Of a DNA stretch of 64,000 nt, positions 27,221 to 34,382 are shown one piece after another. Each line of letters begins with the position of its first letter. Position 1 is the stretch's first letter. Location: contig DBPP01000024.1 in the NCBI GenBank assembly GCA_002305575.1, positions 8,053-72,052 on the forward strand. Direction: 5' to 3'. The stretch is from Ruminococcaceae bacterium UBA1417 (GTDB lineage: Bacteria > Bacillota > Clostridia > Oscillospirales > Acutalibacteraceae). The notes beneath the pieces are model-generated. The model had not been told where the DNA came from and made no database searches. It saw only the letters and a program-made list of their open reading frames with translations. The position numbers were made by a program, and so were the translations under genes.

Positions 27221-27940
27221 TCAGGGTAAAAACATCTTCAAAAGGTATAAAACGATAAAATGCAGCGGATAAAACAGATAATACCCCCACTGCAGCGCCT
27301 TGCTTTTCCGGCCCAGATTTCCCCCGTATAGCTGGAGAATCGGCAGGGCAAGCAGGACAAACGGCCGAATCCAAAGCGGCGTGAGCGACCCGTGCAGGAA
27401 ATACTGGAAGCCATACAGCAGCGATACGGCGGAAAAAGCCAGCCACTTTTCCACCGGGTGGCTGCGGAAAAGACCGAAGGCGAGAATCCACAGCACGGCT
27501 ATGTAGTTCCAATTGGCGGAATAGGCCAGCAGTGAACAGCACAGGGTGACCAGAACACGCAGCGCGGCGTTTTGAAGCTGTCTCCACAGGGTCAGCGCCA
27601 GCAGTCCGAGGAACAAGCTCCACATGATGCTGGTGGCGGTCCAAACACGCAGCGGACAGAAGTTGAAGCAAAGGGTGTACGGGATATGGGAAAGCAGCGC
27701 CGCAAGCAGCAGGCGGCCGAGATAGCGCCGCAGGTTTGTGGTGTGCCAATAACCTTCAGCGATGAAAAAGCACATCACCGGAGCAGCAAGCTGTCCGAAC
27801 GCGTGGATCCATAAGCTTATAGGGGTATTCAGAGGAAGAAACACCGTAGCGCAATGGTCGAAAACCATGACCACAACGGCGAAAAACTTGAGCGCGTTGG
27901 CGCTGAGCGTCAGACGCGGCAAAAGGGAAACGCTGTGCAT
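27221..27940 (-). CDS. TraX family polytopic membrane protein
   Basis: 239 residues with about eight hydrophobic helices. The opening LSANALKFFAVVVMVFDHC matches the TraX N-terminus with its conserved Asp-His in the first helix. TraX acetylates F-pilin; the many chromosomal homologues in Clostridia have no known target and may acylate surface polymers. It is first of a three-gene minus-strand group with two exported peptidase-like proteins. Confidence 0.8.
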   Translation of the reverse strand: MHSVSLLPRLTLSANALKFFAVVVMVFDHCATVFLPLNTPISLWIHAFGQLAAPVMCFFIAEGYWHTTNLRRYLGRLLLAALLSHIPYTLCFNFCPLRVWTATSIMWSLFLGLLALTLWRQLQNAALRVLVTLCCSLLAYSANWNYIAVLWILAFGLFRSHPVEKWLAFSAVSLLYGFQYFLHGSLTPLWIRPFVLLALPILQLYGGNLGRKSKALQWGYYLFYPLHFIVLYLLKMFLP

Positions 27941-28009
27941 AAGCGGGAAAAAGCCTCCAATCCGATAGGCCAGTGAATGATTCTGCCTATACTATACGGC
28001 ACGGGCTGC

Positions 28010-28058
28010 AAAAAAGTCCCCCGAAACTTGCAAAAGAAATGCAAAAGTTTCGGGGGAC
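28010..28058 (-). terminator. Terminator of the two-component system operon
   Basis: A 14-bp perfect stem GTCCCCCGAAACTT (28016-28029) with its complement at 28045-28058. On the minus strand it is followed by a run of six T residues, directly after the last gene of the operon. Confidence 0.85.
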
Positions 28059-28092
28059 CTGGAAAACCGGCGCTTTTTCTGCCGTTTTGCGT

Positions 28093-29013
28093 TCAGCGCT
28101 GTTCGGTTGTCTGCTCCGAGTAGCCGAGCGTGGCGGCGTCAAAGCCGAAGCCGGTCACACGATTGTGGGCGCCGTCGAAATAGATCGTGCAGGCGCGGTT
28201 GAAGTTGTTCGTCAGGACGATCACCGTCTCGTCTTCATAGGTCAGGGTATAGGTATCCAGCATGGCATAGAGCGTGTTCTGCCAGGTATAGGCTTCCTCA
28301 ACAAAGCGGTAATAAAAGAGGGAGTCGGCGTTCAACGCGGAAATCTGTCGCAGCGGCATGCTGAAGAAATCGACAAAAATGCGCGCGCGGTCTTCTGCAT
28401 CCATCTCCGCGGCCTGCGCATCCATTTCGAGCAGCAGCTGCTGTTCGATGGCATCCGAAGTTTGGGACAGTTCGATCCAGAGCGCCGCAGCGTTGCTGAA
28501 ATCTGAGAGGAGCGTATCGGGGGAATCGACCGGCGCGGTGTCGTAGGTCGTGTTGCGGACGTGGAGGTAGAGCGGAGCGAAGGTGTTCATCAGGAGCACC
28601 ACATCGAGCGTGTAGCGATCCCCGCAGTCCAACTCGTAATCCCGCAGATACAACAGCTGGTCGTTATACACATACAGTTTGGCGCAATAGTCTTCGTAAC
28701 GGTCTTGCGCCAGGCCCAGCTGCTCGACCAGCATGGCGATATAGGTGTTGAGATCCGCCGAATCGAGATCGACATCGTTGGTATAGGAGGAGAGCGGCAC
28801 GCCTTCGCCGGAAATTACGTCCCAGGGCGGCAGGGCGATGTCGGTATCTGTTTCCAGATACAGCGGACTTTCCTTGCCGGCAATCGCGACCGTTTCCACC
28901 TGTCCCTTCTGATCCGGCACAAGCCGGTTGAACAGTGCGGGCGCGCCAAACCCAAGGGCGAGGATGAGGGCGCAGAGCAACAGTGGAAAGACGGCGGTAT
29001 GCAAGATTTTCAT
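28093..29013 (-). CDS. Membrane-anchored protein, paralogue of the upstream gene, unknown function
   Basis: 306 residues. One N-terminal hydrophobic helix (about 4-26) and a soluble outer domain. It shares GKESPLYLETDTD and ALPPWD with the preceding gene, so the pair arose by duplication. I do not recognise the family. The ATG at 29013 follows AAAGGAG. It is the last gene after a response regulator and sensor kinase, a position like that of YycH/YycI-type kinase modulators, though no sequence similarity to those is claimed. Confidence 0.65.
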   Translation of the reverse strand: MKILHTAVFPLLLCALILALGFGAPALFNRLVPDQKGQVETVAIAGKESPLYLETDTDIALPPWDVISGEGVPLSSYTNDVDLDSADLNTYIAMLVEQLGLAQDRYEDYCAKLYVYNDQLLYLRDYELDCGDRYTLDVVLLMNTFAPLYLHVRNTTYDTAPVDSPDTLLSDFSNAAALWIELSQTSDAIEQQLLLEMDAQAAEMDAEDRARIFVDFFSMPLRQISALNADSLFYYRFVEEAYTWQNTLYAMLDTYTLTYEDETVIVLTNNFNRACTIYFDGAHNRVTGFGFDAATLGYSEQTTEQR

Positions 29014-29032
29014 AAAAGCTCCTTTCGCGCGG

Positions 29033-29962
29033 TTACGGGTGATATTCAAGGCCAAACCCCGTGACTGTGTTTTGTACGCTGTCCAAATACAGGATGTAGG
29101 GGTTGTTCTGCGCGTCCGTCAAAACGATGACGATTTCATCCTCATAAGGGATCGCATAGCTGACCTGCAGAAAAAACGACTCGGTGACGATCGCGGTGAT
29201 GGTTTGCTGCGCCTCGTCATAGTTCTCGAAAAACGCTTCGTACCCGCGCAGAAAGTCGCAAAACGACCGGAGCATCGACAACGAAAACGAACTGTCGGTT
29301 GACCATATGGCGCCTGTGGCAGCTTGTTCTTCCATTATTGCCAACATCTGGTCGGCGTCCGCAGCACCATTCATCATCCAAGTCTCCGCAGAGTTCTGCC
29401 ACAGGATAAGCGCATCCTCCACTTGTGCAAGAACGGTGTCGGCGTCCGCCGCTGGCCGCGTCGCTTCGGCACGTGGCCGCACGTGCACGCACAGCGGATG
29501 GCCGAAGTAGAGGTCGATCACGAGGTCGAGCGTATAGCGGGTGCCCCAGATGTCAGCAAACGCGTAATCGTGTAAAAAGGCCAGCCGATCGTTGCTGACG
29601 CGCATATCCGCGGCGAAGTCCAATGATTCCGGCAGTTCGGGTACAAATTGGGAAACCAGCATGTGCGTAAAATCATTGATCAGATCTGTGCTGCCGGCTT
29701 CAGACTCCGCATCGGCGAAGCGGGACAGGTAGTCCTCCAGCGTACGGCTGTCCGCTTCGGAAATTTCGTCCCAGGGCGGCAGGGCGACGTCGGTATCTGT
29801 TTCCAAATACAGCGGACTTTCCTTGCCGGCGATTGAAACGATTTCCACCGTTTCTTTTTGATCGGGCACAAGGACATTGAAAAGCATCGGCGTGCAGAAC
29901 CCGACGGCGAGAATGGCCCCACAAAGTATAAGCGGAAGAAAAATCGTGCGCAGTATTTTCAT
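29033..29962 (-). CDS. Membrane-anchored protein of unknown function in a two-component operon
   Basis: 309 residues. The N-terminus MKILRTIFLPLILCGAILAV is a signal anchor, followed by LVPDQKETVEIVSIAGKES and a soluble domain of mixed alpha/beta character. It is paralogous to the next gene over the first 80 residues and more loosely at the C-terminus (VIVLTDAQNNPYILYLDSVQN against VIVLTNNFNRACTIYFDGAHN). The ATG overlaps the kinase stop (ATGA), so it is translationally coupled and probably acts with the kinase. Confidence 0.65.
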   Translation of the reverse strand: MKILRTIFLPLILCGAILAVGFCTPMLFNVLVPDQKETVEIVSIAGKESPLYLETDTDVALPPWDEISEADSRTLEDYLSRFADAESEAGSTDLINDFTHMLVSQFVPELPESLDFAADMRVSNDRLAFLHDYAFADIWGTRYTLDLVIDLYFGHPLCVHVRPRAEATRPAADADTVLAQVEDALILWQNSAETWMMNGAADADQMLAIMEEQAATGAIWSTDSSFSLSMLRSFCDFLRGYEAFFENYDEAQQTITAIVTESFFLQVSYAIPYEDEIVIVLTDAQNNPYILYLDSVQNTVTGFGLEYHP

Positions 29963-31494
29963 GGCTTGTGTCTCCCTCCGTGGCGCCGGTCCGGTCTGCG
30001 GCGCGTGGCGTCCGGCTGGGGCGGCTTTTTCTCCGCGTCCTTGGCCGGCGACGCGGCATCGGTCGGAGCGACGCCCATGTGGATCAGGATCGTCGTGCCC
30101 TTCCTGTAGGTGGAACGGATTTCGAGCCGTGCACCGTGGCGGCGGCAAATGTCGTCGCACAGGGCAAGGCCGAGGCCCGCACCGCCCGCTTTGCGGCTGC
30201 GCGCCTTATCCTCCATGTAGAATGCCTCGGTCGCGCGGCGCACCGTGTCGGGCTTCATACCGATGCCCTGGTCGATGACGGAGAGCACGACGTGTCCATC
30301 CAACACGGACTGTGCGAGCCAAACCGTCGAGCCAGCCGGCGAGGCCTTCGCGGCGTTGTCGATGAGGTTATAGAGCAGCGAAAGGAACAGCTCGCGGTCG
30401 ACGCGCAACGCCGCGTTTTTGTGCAGCGTTTTGAGCCGGATGCCGCGGCGCGCGAGGATCGGCGCCATCGTGTGGGCGATGTCGGCGAAAAGCTGCGCCA
30501 CCTCGATGTCGGTGAGGTCGAGCTGGGTGCTGTCTGTGGAAGCGAGTTGCAAAAGCTTTGCGGAAAGGCTGCGCAGGCGCTTGGCTTCCTCGACGATCGT
30601 CGTCGCATAATCGCGGCGCTGTGCGTCGGAAACGGTGCTCTTGATGCGCAGGATGTCCGCAAAGCCGAGGATGCTGGTCAGCGGCGTTTTCATTTCGTGG
30701 GCCATGGCGTCCGCAAAGCGCTTGCGGCTGTCGGCGATTTCGCGCAGCTTCTGCTCGCGCTCGTCGATGGAAGTGGACATGTCGTTGATGCTGCGCGCCA
30801 GCGTTTTGAGCTCGCTGCTGCCGTGTTCCGGCACGCGCAGGCTGTAATTGCCTTTGGCGACAGCCTCGATCGTCTGCACCGAAACCTTGAGCGGATGCAG
30901 GAAGATGAGCACCATCACCAGCATGGCAGCCGAAATCGCGGCGCCGCAGATGAGGCCGATCATGCAGGCGGCGTCGAGATCCTGTTCGCGCGTCGCGTAC
31001 ACATCTGAAATGTCATACGCCGTGTAAAGCGCGTAGGGCATCGTTTCGAGCTGCACCGTGGAGGTGATGATCAAATAGGTCGCGCCGCCGACGTCGCGGA
31101 TCACGGATTTGCCCTCGTCGATGGCGCCGCTCGGGACCAGATCGGAAAGCAGGCCGAGATCTTCCTGGAAAAGCGTGGTTCCGGCGCATACGACCAGGGT
31201 TTCGTTGAGAAACACAGCGATGGACGATGCGGTCGAGATGTCCGCTGTGACGGTGCTGGTGAGCAGATCCGCGATCTCATCGGTGCTTAAAAGCAGCTTT
31301 CCGGCCTTGAGCCGCTCGTAGGCGGCGTGGTTGGAAAGCGAGGCGCTGAGCGCCTCGTGGGCGGAAACGGCGGTCTGGCGCTCACGCAGCAACGCGTTTT
31401 CAAAGCTGCGTTCCAAAACGAGGAATTGGGTTATCTGAATGGCGAGCATGACGAACAGGAGCGCAGTCAGCGAGACCTTTTGCCATAGCTTCAT
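29959..31494 (-). CDS. Sensor histidine kinase
   Basis: 511 residues. Two membrane helices (about 5-27 and 178-202) flank an outer sensing domain of about 150 residues. HAMP linker follows, then the dimerisation/phosphoacceptor box FADAMAHEMKTPLTSILG with the His near residue 265, and the ATPase domain with N box NLIDNAAKAS, G1 DQGIGM and G2 GGAGLGLAL. The last 35 residues are an unusual Pro/Arg/Lys-rich tail. It autophosphorylates and passes phosphate to the upstream-encoded regulator. The signal is unknown. Confidence 0.93.
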   Translation of the reverse strand: MKLWQKVSLTALLFVMLAIQITQFLVLERSFENALLRERQTAVSAHEALSASLSNHAAYERLKAGKLLLSTDEIADLLTSTVTADISTASSIAVFLNETLVVCAGTTLFQEDLGLLSDLVPSGAIDEGKSVIRDVGGATYLIITSTVQLETMPYALYTAYDISDVYATREQDLDAACMIGLICGAAISAAMLVMVLIFLHPLKVSVQTIEAVAKGNYSLRVPEHGSSELKTLARSINDMSTSIDEREQKLREIADSRKRFADAMAHEMKTPLTSILGFADILRIKSTVSDAQRRDYATTIVEEAKRLRSLSAKLLQLASTDSTQLDLTDIEVAQLFADIAHTMAPILARRGIRLKTLHKNAALRVDRELFLSLLYNLIDNAAKASPAGSTVWLAQSVLDGHVVLSVIDQGIGMKPDTVRRATEAFYMEDKARSRKAGGAGLGLALCDDICRRHGARLEIRSTYRKGTTILIHMGVAPTDAASPAKDAEKKPPQPDATRRRPDRRHGGRHKP

Positions 31495-31518
31495 AGGCGA
31501 TTTCCTTTCTGCGTCCGG

Positions 31519-32184
31519 TTAGCTGCGGCGTTCCAGACGGTAGCCGAGCTTCGGGATGGTGATCAGCTTGCCCTGCAGCGCAAGCTTGCGGCGCACCTGC
31601 TGCACATGAATGTCTACCGTGCGCGATTCGCCGGTGTAGTTGTATTCCCAGACGTTTGTGAGCAGCTGCTCGCGCGTGATGGCGACGTCCAGATTGCGCA
31701 TGAAGAAGACGAGCACGTCGAACTCCTTGGGCGTCAGCACCACCGGCTGGCCGGCTTTTGTGACGGTGTGGCGCTCGATGTCCACCACAATGTCGTCGTA
31801 GGTCAGGCGCATTTCGCTCTTGCCGGCGCGGCGCAGCACGACCTCAATGCGCGCGAGCAGCTCTACGGCCTCAAACGGCTTGACGATATAATCCTCCGCG
31901 CCGCCGCGCAGCCCCTTGACCTTGTCGGCCACAGCGCCGAGTGCCGTGAGAAAAATGACGGGCGTTTCGCAGCCTTTGGCACGGATTGCGTCGAGCACGG
32001 CGAAACCGTCGGTGCCGGGCAGCATGACGTCGAGCAGAATCAGGTCGAAACTGCCGGTTGTGATGCGTTCGACAGCCTTTGTGCCGTCGTCGCATTGTGC
32101 GCATCGGTAACCGCCGATGGACAGCGTGGCAGCGATCATCTTGGAAATGTTCGCGTCATCCTCGACAATCAAAATTTCAATCAT
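31519..32184 (-). CDS. OmpR/PhoB-family response regulator
   Basis: 221 residues. Receiver domain with acidic pair VEDD near residue 8, phosphoacceptor Asp in ILLDVMLPG near residue 52 and Lys in YIVKPFE. The C-terminal winged helix is complete (LTPKEFDVLVFFMRN to TVDIHVQQVRRKL). The ATG at 32184 follows GAGGAG. It starts a four-gene operon with the kinase and two anchored proteins. Confidence 0.95.
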   Translation of the reverse strand: MIEILIVEDDANISKMIAATLSIGGYRCAQCDDGTKAVERITTGSFDLILLDVMLPGTDGFAVLDAIRAKGCETPVIFLTALGAVADKVKGLRGGAEDYIVKPFEAVELLARIEVVLRRAGKSEMRLTYDDIVVDIERHTVTKAGQPVVLTPKEFDVLVFFMRNLDVAITREQLLTNVWEYNYTGESRTVDIHVQQVRRKLALQGKLITIPKLGYRLERRS

Positions 32185-32251
32185 GGTATGTTTCTCCTCT
32201 TTTCGTGAAATGACCCGCCGGAAGCCGTGTGCTTCATCGGGGACCGCCTTT

Positions 32252-32280
32252 ATTCTAACATAGAAAAAAGCGGGCTTCAA
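32252..32280 (-). promoter_or_regulatory. Promoter of the two-component operon, overlapping a terminator
   Basis: On the minus strand TTGAAG (32275-32280), a 17-bp spacer and TAGAAT (32252-32257). The -35 hexamer lies in the second arm of the terminator that ends the GH13 gene. Confidence 0.5.
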
Positions 32281-32295
32281 CTCAGTGAAGCCCGC
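32264..32295 (-). terminator. Terminator after the GH13 gene
   Basis: Perfect 9-bp stem GCGGGCTTC/GAAGCCCGC (32270-32278, 32287-32295) followed on the minus strand by six T residues. Confidence 0.8.
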
Positions 32296-32384
32296 CGGAA
32301 GAGCAGCAAAAGCAGTTTTTGCAAAAATTTTGCATTTTATACATGACGGTCCTAAGACTTTTTGTGACGGTAGCCGCCGGCCTG

Positions 32385-34295
32385 TCAATCCATTTCGGGA
32401 ATGTATCCGTCGGATTCGCGCTCGATGCGCAGGAGGGAAAAGCCGAACGGCGGGAGCTTGAAGTCCGCCGGGCCGCTTGAGTCGTTCCCATAGGGCGTGC
32501 CAAAAATAAACTGCGCGTGGCGGTAGTCGACGTTGGGCAGCACGGCGTTGTCGCCGCTGCGGTTTACCGCCACGAAGAGCGCCTTTTCCCCGTGTTCCGT
32601 CTCCACGTAGCGCTCAAAGGAAAAGATGTCGCCGTGCGCATAGATGCTGCGCAGCTTGCCATGTGCCAGAATGTCGTTGTGCTCGCGGCGCAGCAGCGCG
32701 ATGTAGCGGTACCAGGCGATCAAATCCTCCTCCTCGCGGCCCCACGGGTAGCACGCCCGGTTGAAGGGGTCGCGATAACCCTCCATGCCGGCCTCGTCGC
32801 CGTAATAAATGCAGGGCACGCCCGGCAGCATGAATTGCAGCAGGGATGCCAAACGCAGACGCTCCAGCGCCGTTTCGCGCTGGTCGGGCGTCATGTGCTG
32901 CGCGCTCTGCCAGGCACGGCCGCGTTCGCCCGCAGGCTCCCCGCCGAGCACCGTCAGTGCGCGCTCGGTGTCGTGCGTGCCGATGTGGTTCATCAGAATA
33001 TCGATGACCTGCGGCGGGTAGTTTTCCACGATCGTCTCAATGCGGTCCATCATCAGGGAAGCGTGTGCGCCGCACAGAAAGCCCAGAATCGCGTCGCGGA
33101 ACGGGTAGTTCATCACGCTGTCGAGCTGGCCGCCCATCAGGTAGCGCCGCCGCACGCCGTAGGCGGTTTTGTTGGAGGCGTCCTCCCAGACCTCGCCGAG
33201 CACCACGGCATCCTTGTCGTAGCTTTTCACCGCGCGGTTCAGGCTGTCGATAAAGCAGTCCGGCAACTCGTCGGCCACGTCCAGACGCCAGCCCGAGGCG
33301 CCGGCCTCGAGCCAGTGGCGGATCACGCCGTGCTCGCCGTTGATATAGGCGTCGTACTCCGGGTTCCCCTCGCGGACATTCGGCAGCGTGGTGAAATTCC
33401 ACCAGCATTCGTAATCGTTCGGCCAATGGCGGAAGGTGTACCAAGCGTAGTACGGCGATTGCTGCGAGCGGTACGCGCCGCCATCTCCATATCGGCCCTC
33501 ACGGTTGAAGTAAATGCTGTCGCTGCCCGTGTGGCTGAACACGCCGTCGAGCAAAATGTGGATGCCGCGCGCCTTGGCCGCCGCGCAGAGCGAGCGGAAA
33601 TCGTCCTCGGTGCCGAGCAGCGGGTCAATTTTCTCGTAGTTTGCGGTATCGTAGCGGTGGTTCGAGTGCGATTCAAAGATCGGATTCAGATAAATGCAGG
33701 TCACGCCGAGCGATTCCAGATAGTCGAGCTTCTGTTCAATGCCCTTGAGGTCACCGCCAAAAAAGTCGGTGTTTGTAATTTCGCCCTCAGCATTCAGCCG
33801 CCACTCGGGCTGCTCGTACCAGTCTTTGTGCATGGTACGACCGCAGGGAATTTCGGACTTTTTCTCGCCGGAGCAGAAGAAGCGGTCCGGAAAAATCTGG
33901 TACAGTACGCCGCCGGCCAGCCAACGGGGCGTTTCAAAATCCGCGGCGTAGGCGGTCAACTGCCAGTCTTCACTGCCGCCCGCACGGGCCTCGCCGCCAA
34001 TGTCCTTCTTCAGCACGAAGTGGCCGCGGGAAGTGCGCAGCTCAAAATGGTAGAAGAACAGGCCGGCCGTCTGCGGCGGAAAATGGCATTCCCACCATTC
34101 ATGGTCGTTGCCGTTCATGCCGCACCAAAACATATCGTAGCAGACGGTTTGGCCATGGGGGTCCCGCATAAGCAGGTAAGCGGCGGAGCAGTACATGCTG
34201 CGCGGAACGGTGATTTTGAAATGAACGCGCGTGCCGACCGGTACGGCGCCGGTGGGGCTGCGGTATACGGGGTTTCTGGAATTAAAGAACGTCAT
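32385..34295 (-). CDS. GH13 family alpha-glucan hydrolase (neopullulanase/cyclomaltodextrinase type)
   Basis: 636 residues. The N-terminal 120 residues form a beta-sandwich like CBM34. The GH13 barrel shows LDGVFSHTG, GWRLDVADEL (nucleophile Asp), VLGEVWED (acid Glu) and NHIGTHDTER (third Asp). There is no signal peptide, so it is cytoplasmic and would cut internal or imported maltodextrins, consistent with the adjacent glycogen phosphorylase. The ATG at 34295 is used; the frame is open 12 codons further upstream. Confidence 0.9.
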   Translation of the reverse strand: MTFFNSRNPVYRSPTGAVPVGTRVHFKITVPRSMYCSAAYLLMRDPHGQTVCYDMFWCGMNGNDHEWWECHFPPQTAGLFFYHFELRTSRGHFVLKKDIGGEARAGGSEDWQLTAYAADFETPRWLAGGVLYQIFPDRFFCSGEKKSEIPCGRTMHKDWYEQPEWRLNAEGEITNTDFFGGDLKGIEQKLDYLESLGVTCIYLNPIFESHSNHRYDTANYEKIDPLLGTEDDFRSLCAAAKARGIHILLDGVFSHTGSDSIYFNREGRYGDGGAYRSQQSPYYAWYTFRHWPNDYECWWNFTTLPNVREGNPEYDAYINGEHGVIRHWLEAGASGWRLDVADELPDCFIDSLNRAVKSYDKDAVVLGEVWEDASNKTAYGVRRRYLMGGQLDSVMNYPFRDAILGFLCGAHASLMMDRIETIVENYPPQVIDILMNHIGTHDTERALTVLGGEPAGERGRAWQSAQHMTPDQRETALERLRLASLLQFMLPGVPCIYYGDEAGMEGYRDPFNRACYPWGREEEDLIAWYRYIALLRREHNDILAHGKLRSIYAHGDIFSFERYVETEHGEKALFVAVNRSGDNAVLPNVDYRHAQFIFGTPYGNDSSGPADFKLPPFGFSLLRIERESDGYIPEMD

Positions 34296-34330
34296 CGCGA
34301 GGGCTCCCTTGCAGTTAGTTGGAAAGGGCA

Positions 34331-34361
34331 AAAAGGGCGCCGGAAGTATATTCCGGCGCCC
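34331..34361 (-). terminator. Terminator/attenuator between glgP and the GH13 gene
   Basis: Perfect 11-bp stem GGGCGCCGGAA/TTCCGGCGCCC (34335-34345, 34351-34361) with a T run on the minus strand. No clear promoter follows before the GH13 gene, so partial read-through may set the ratio of the two enzymes. Confidence 0.8.
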
Positions 34362-34382
34362 TTTAGAAGGTTGCAGATCAGG

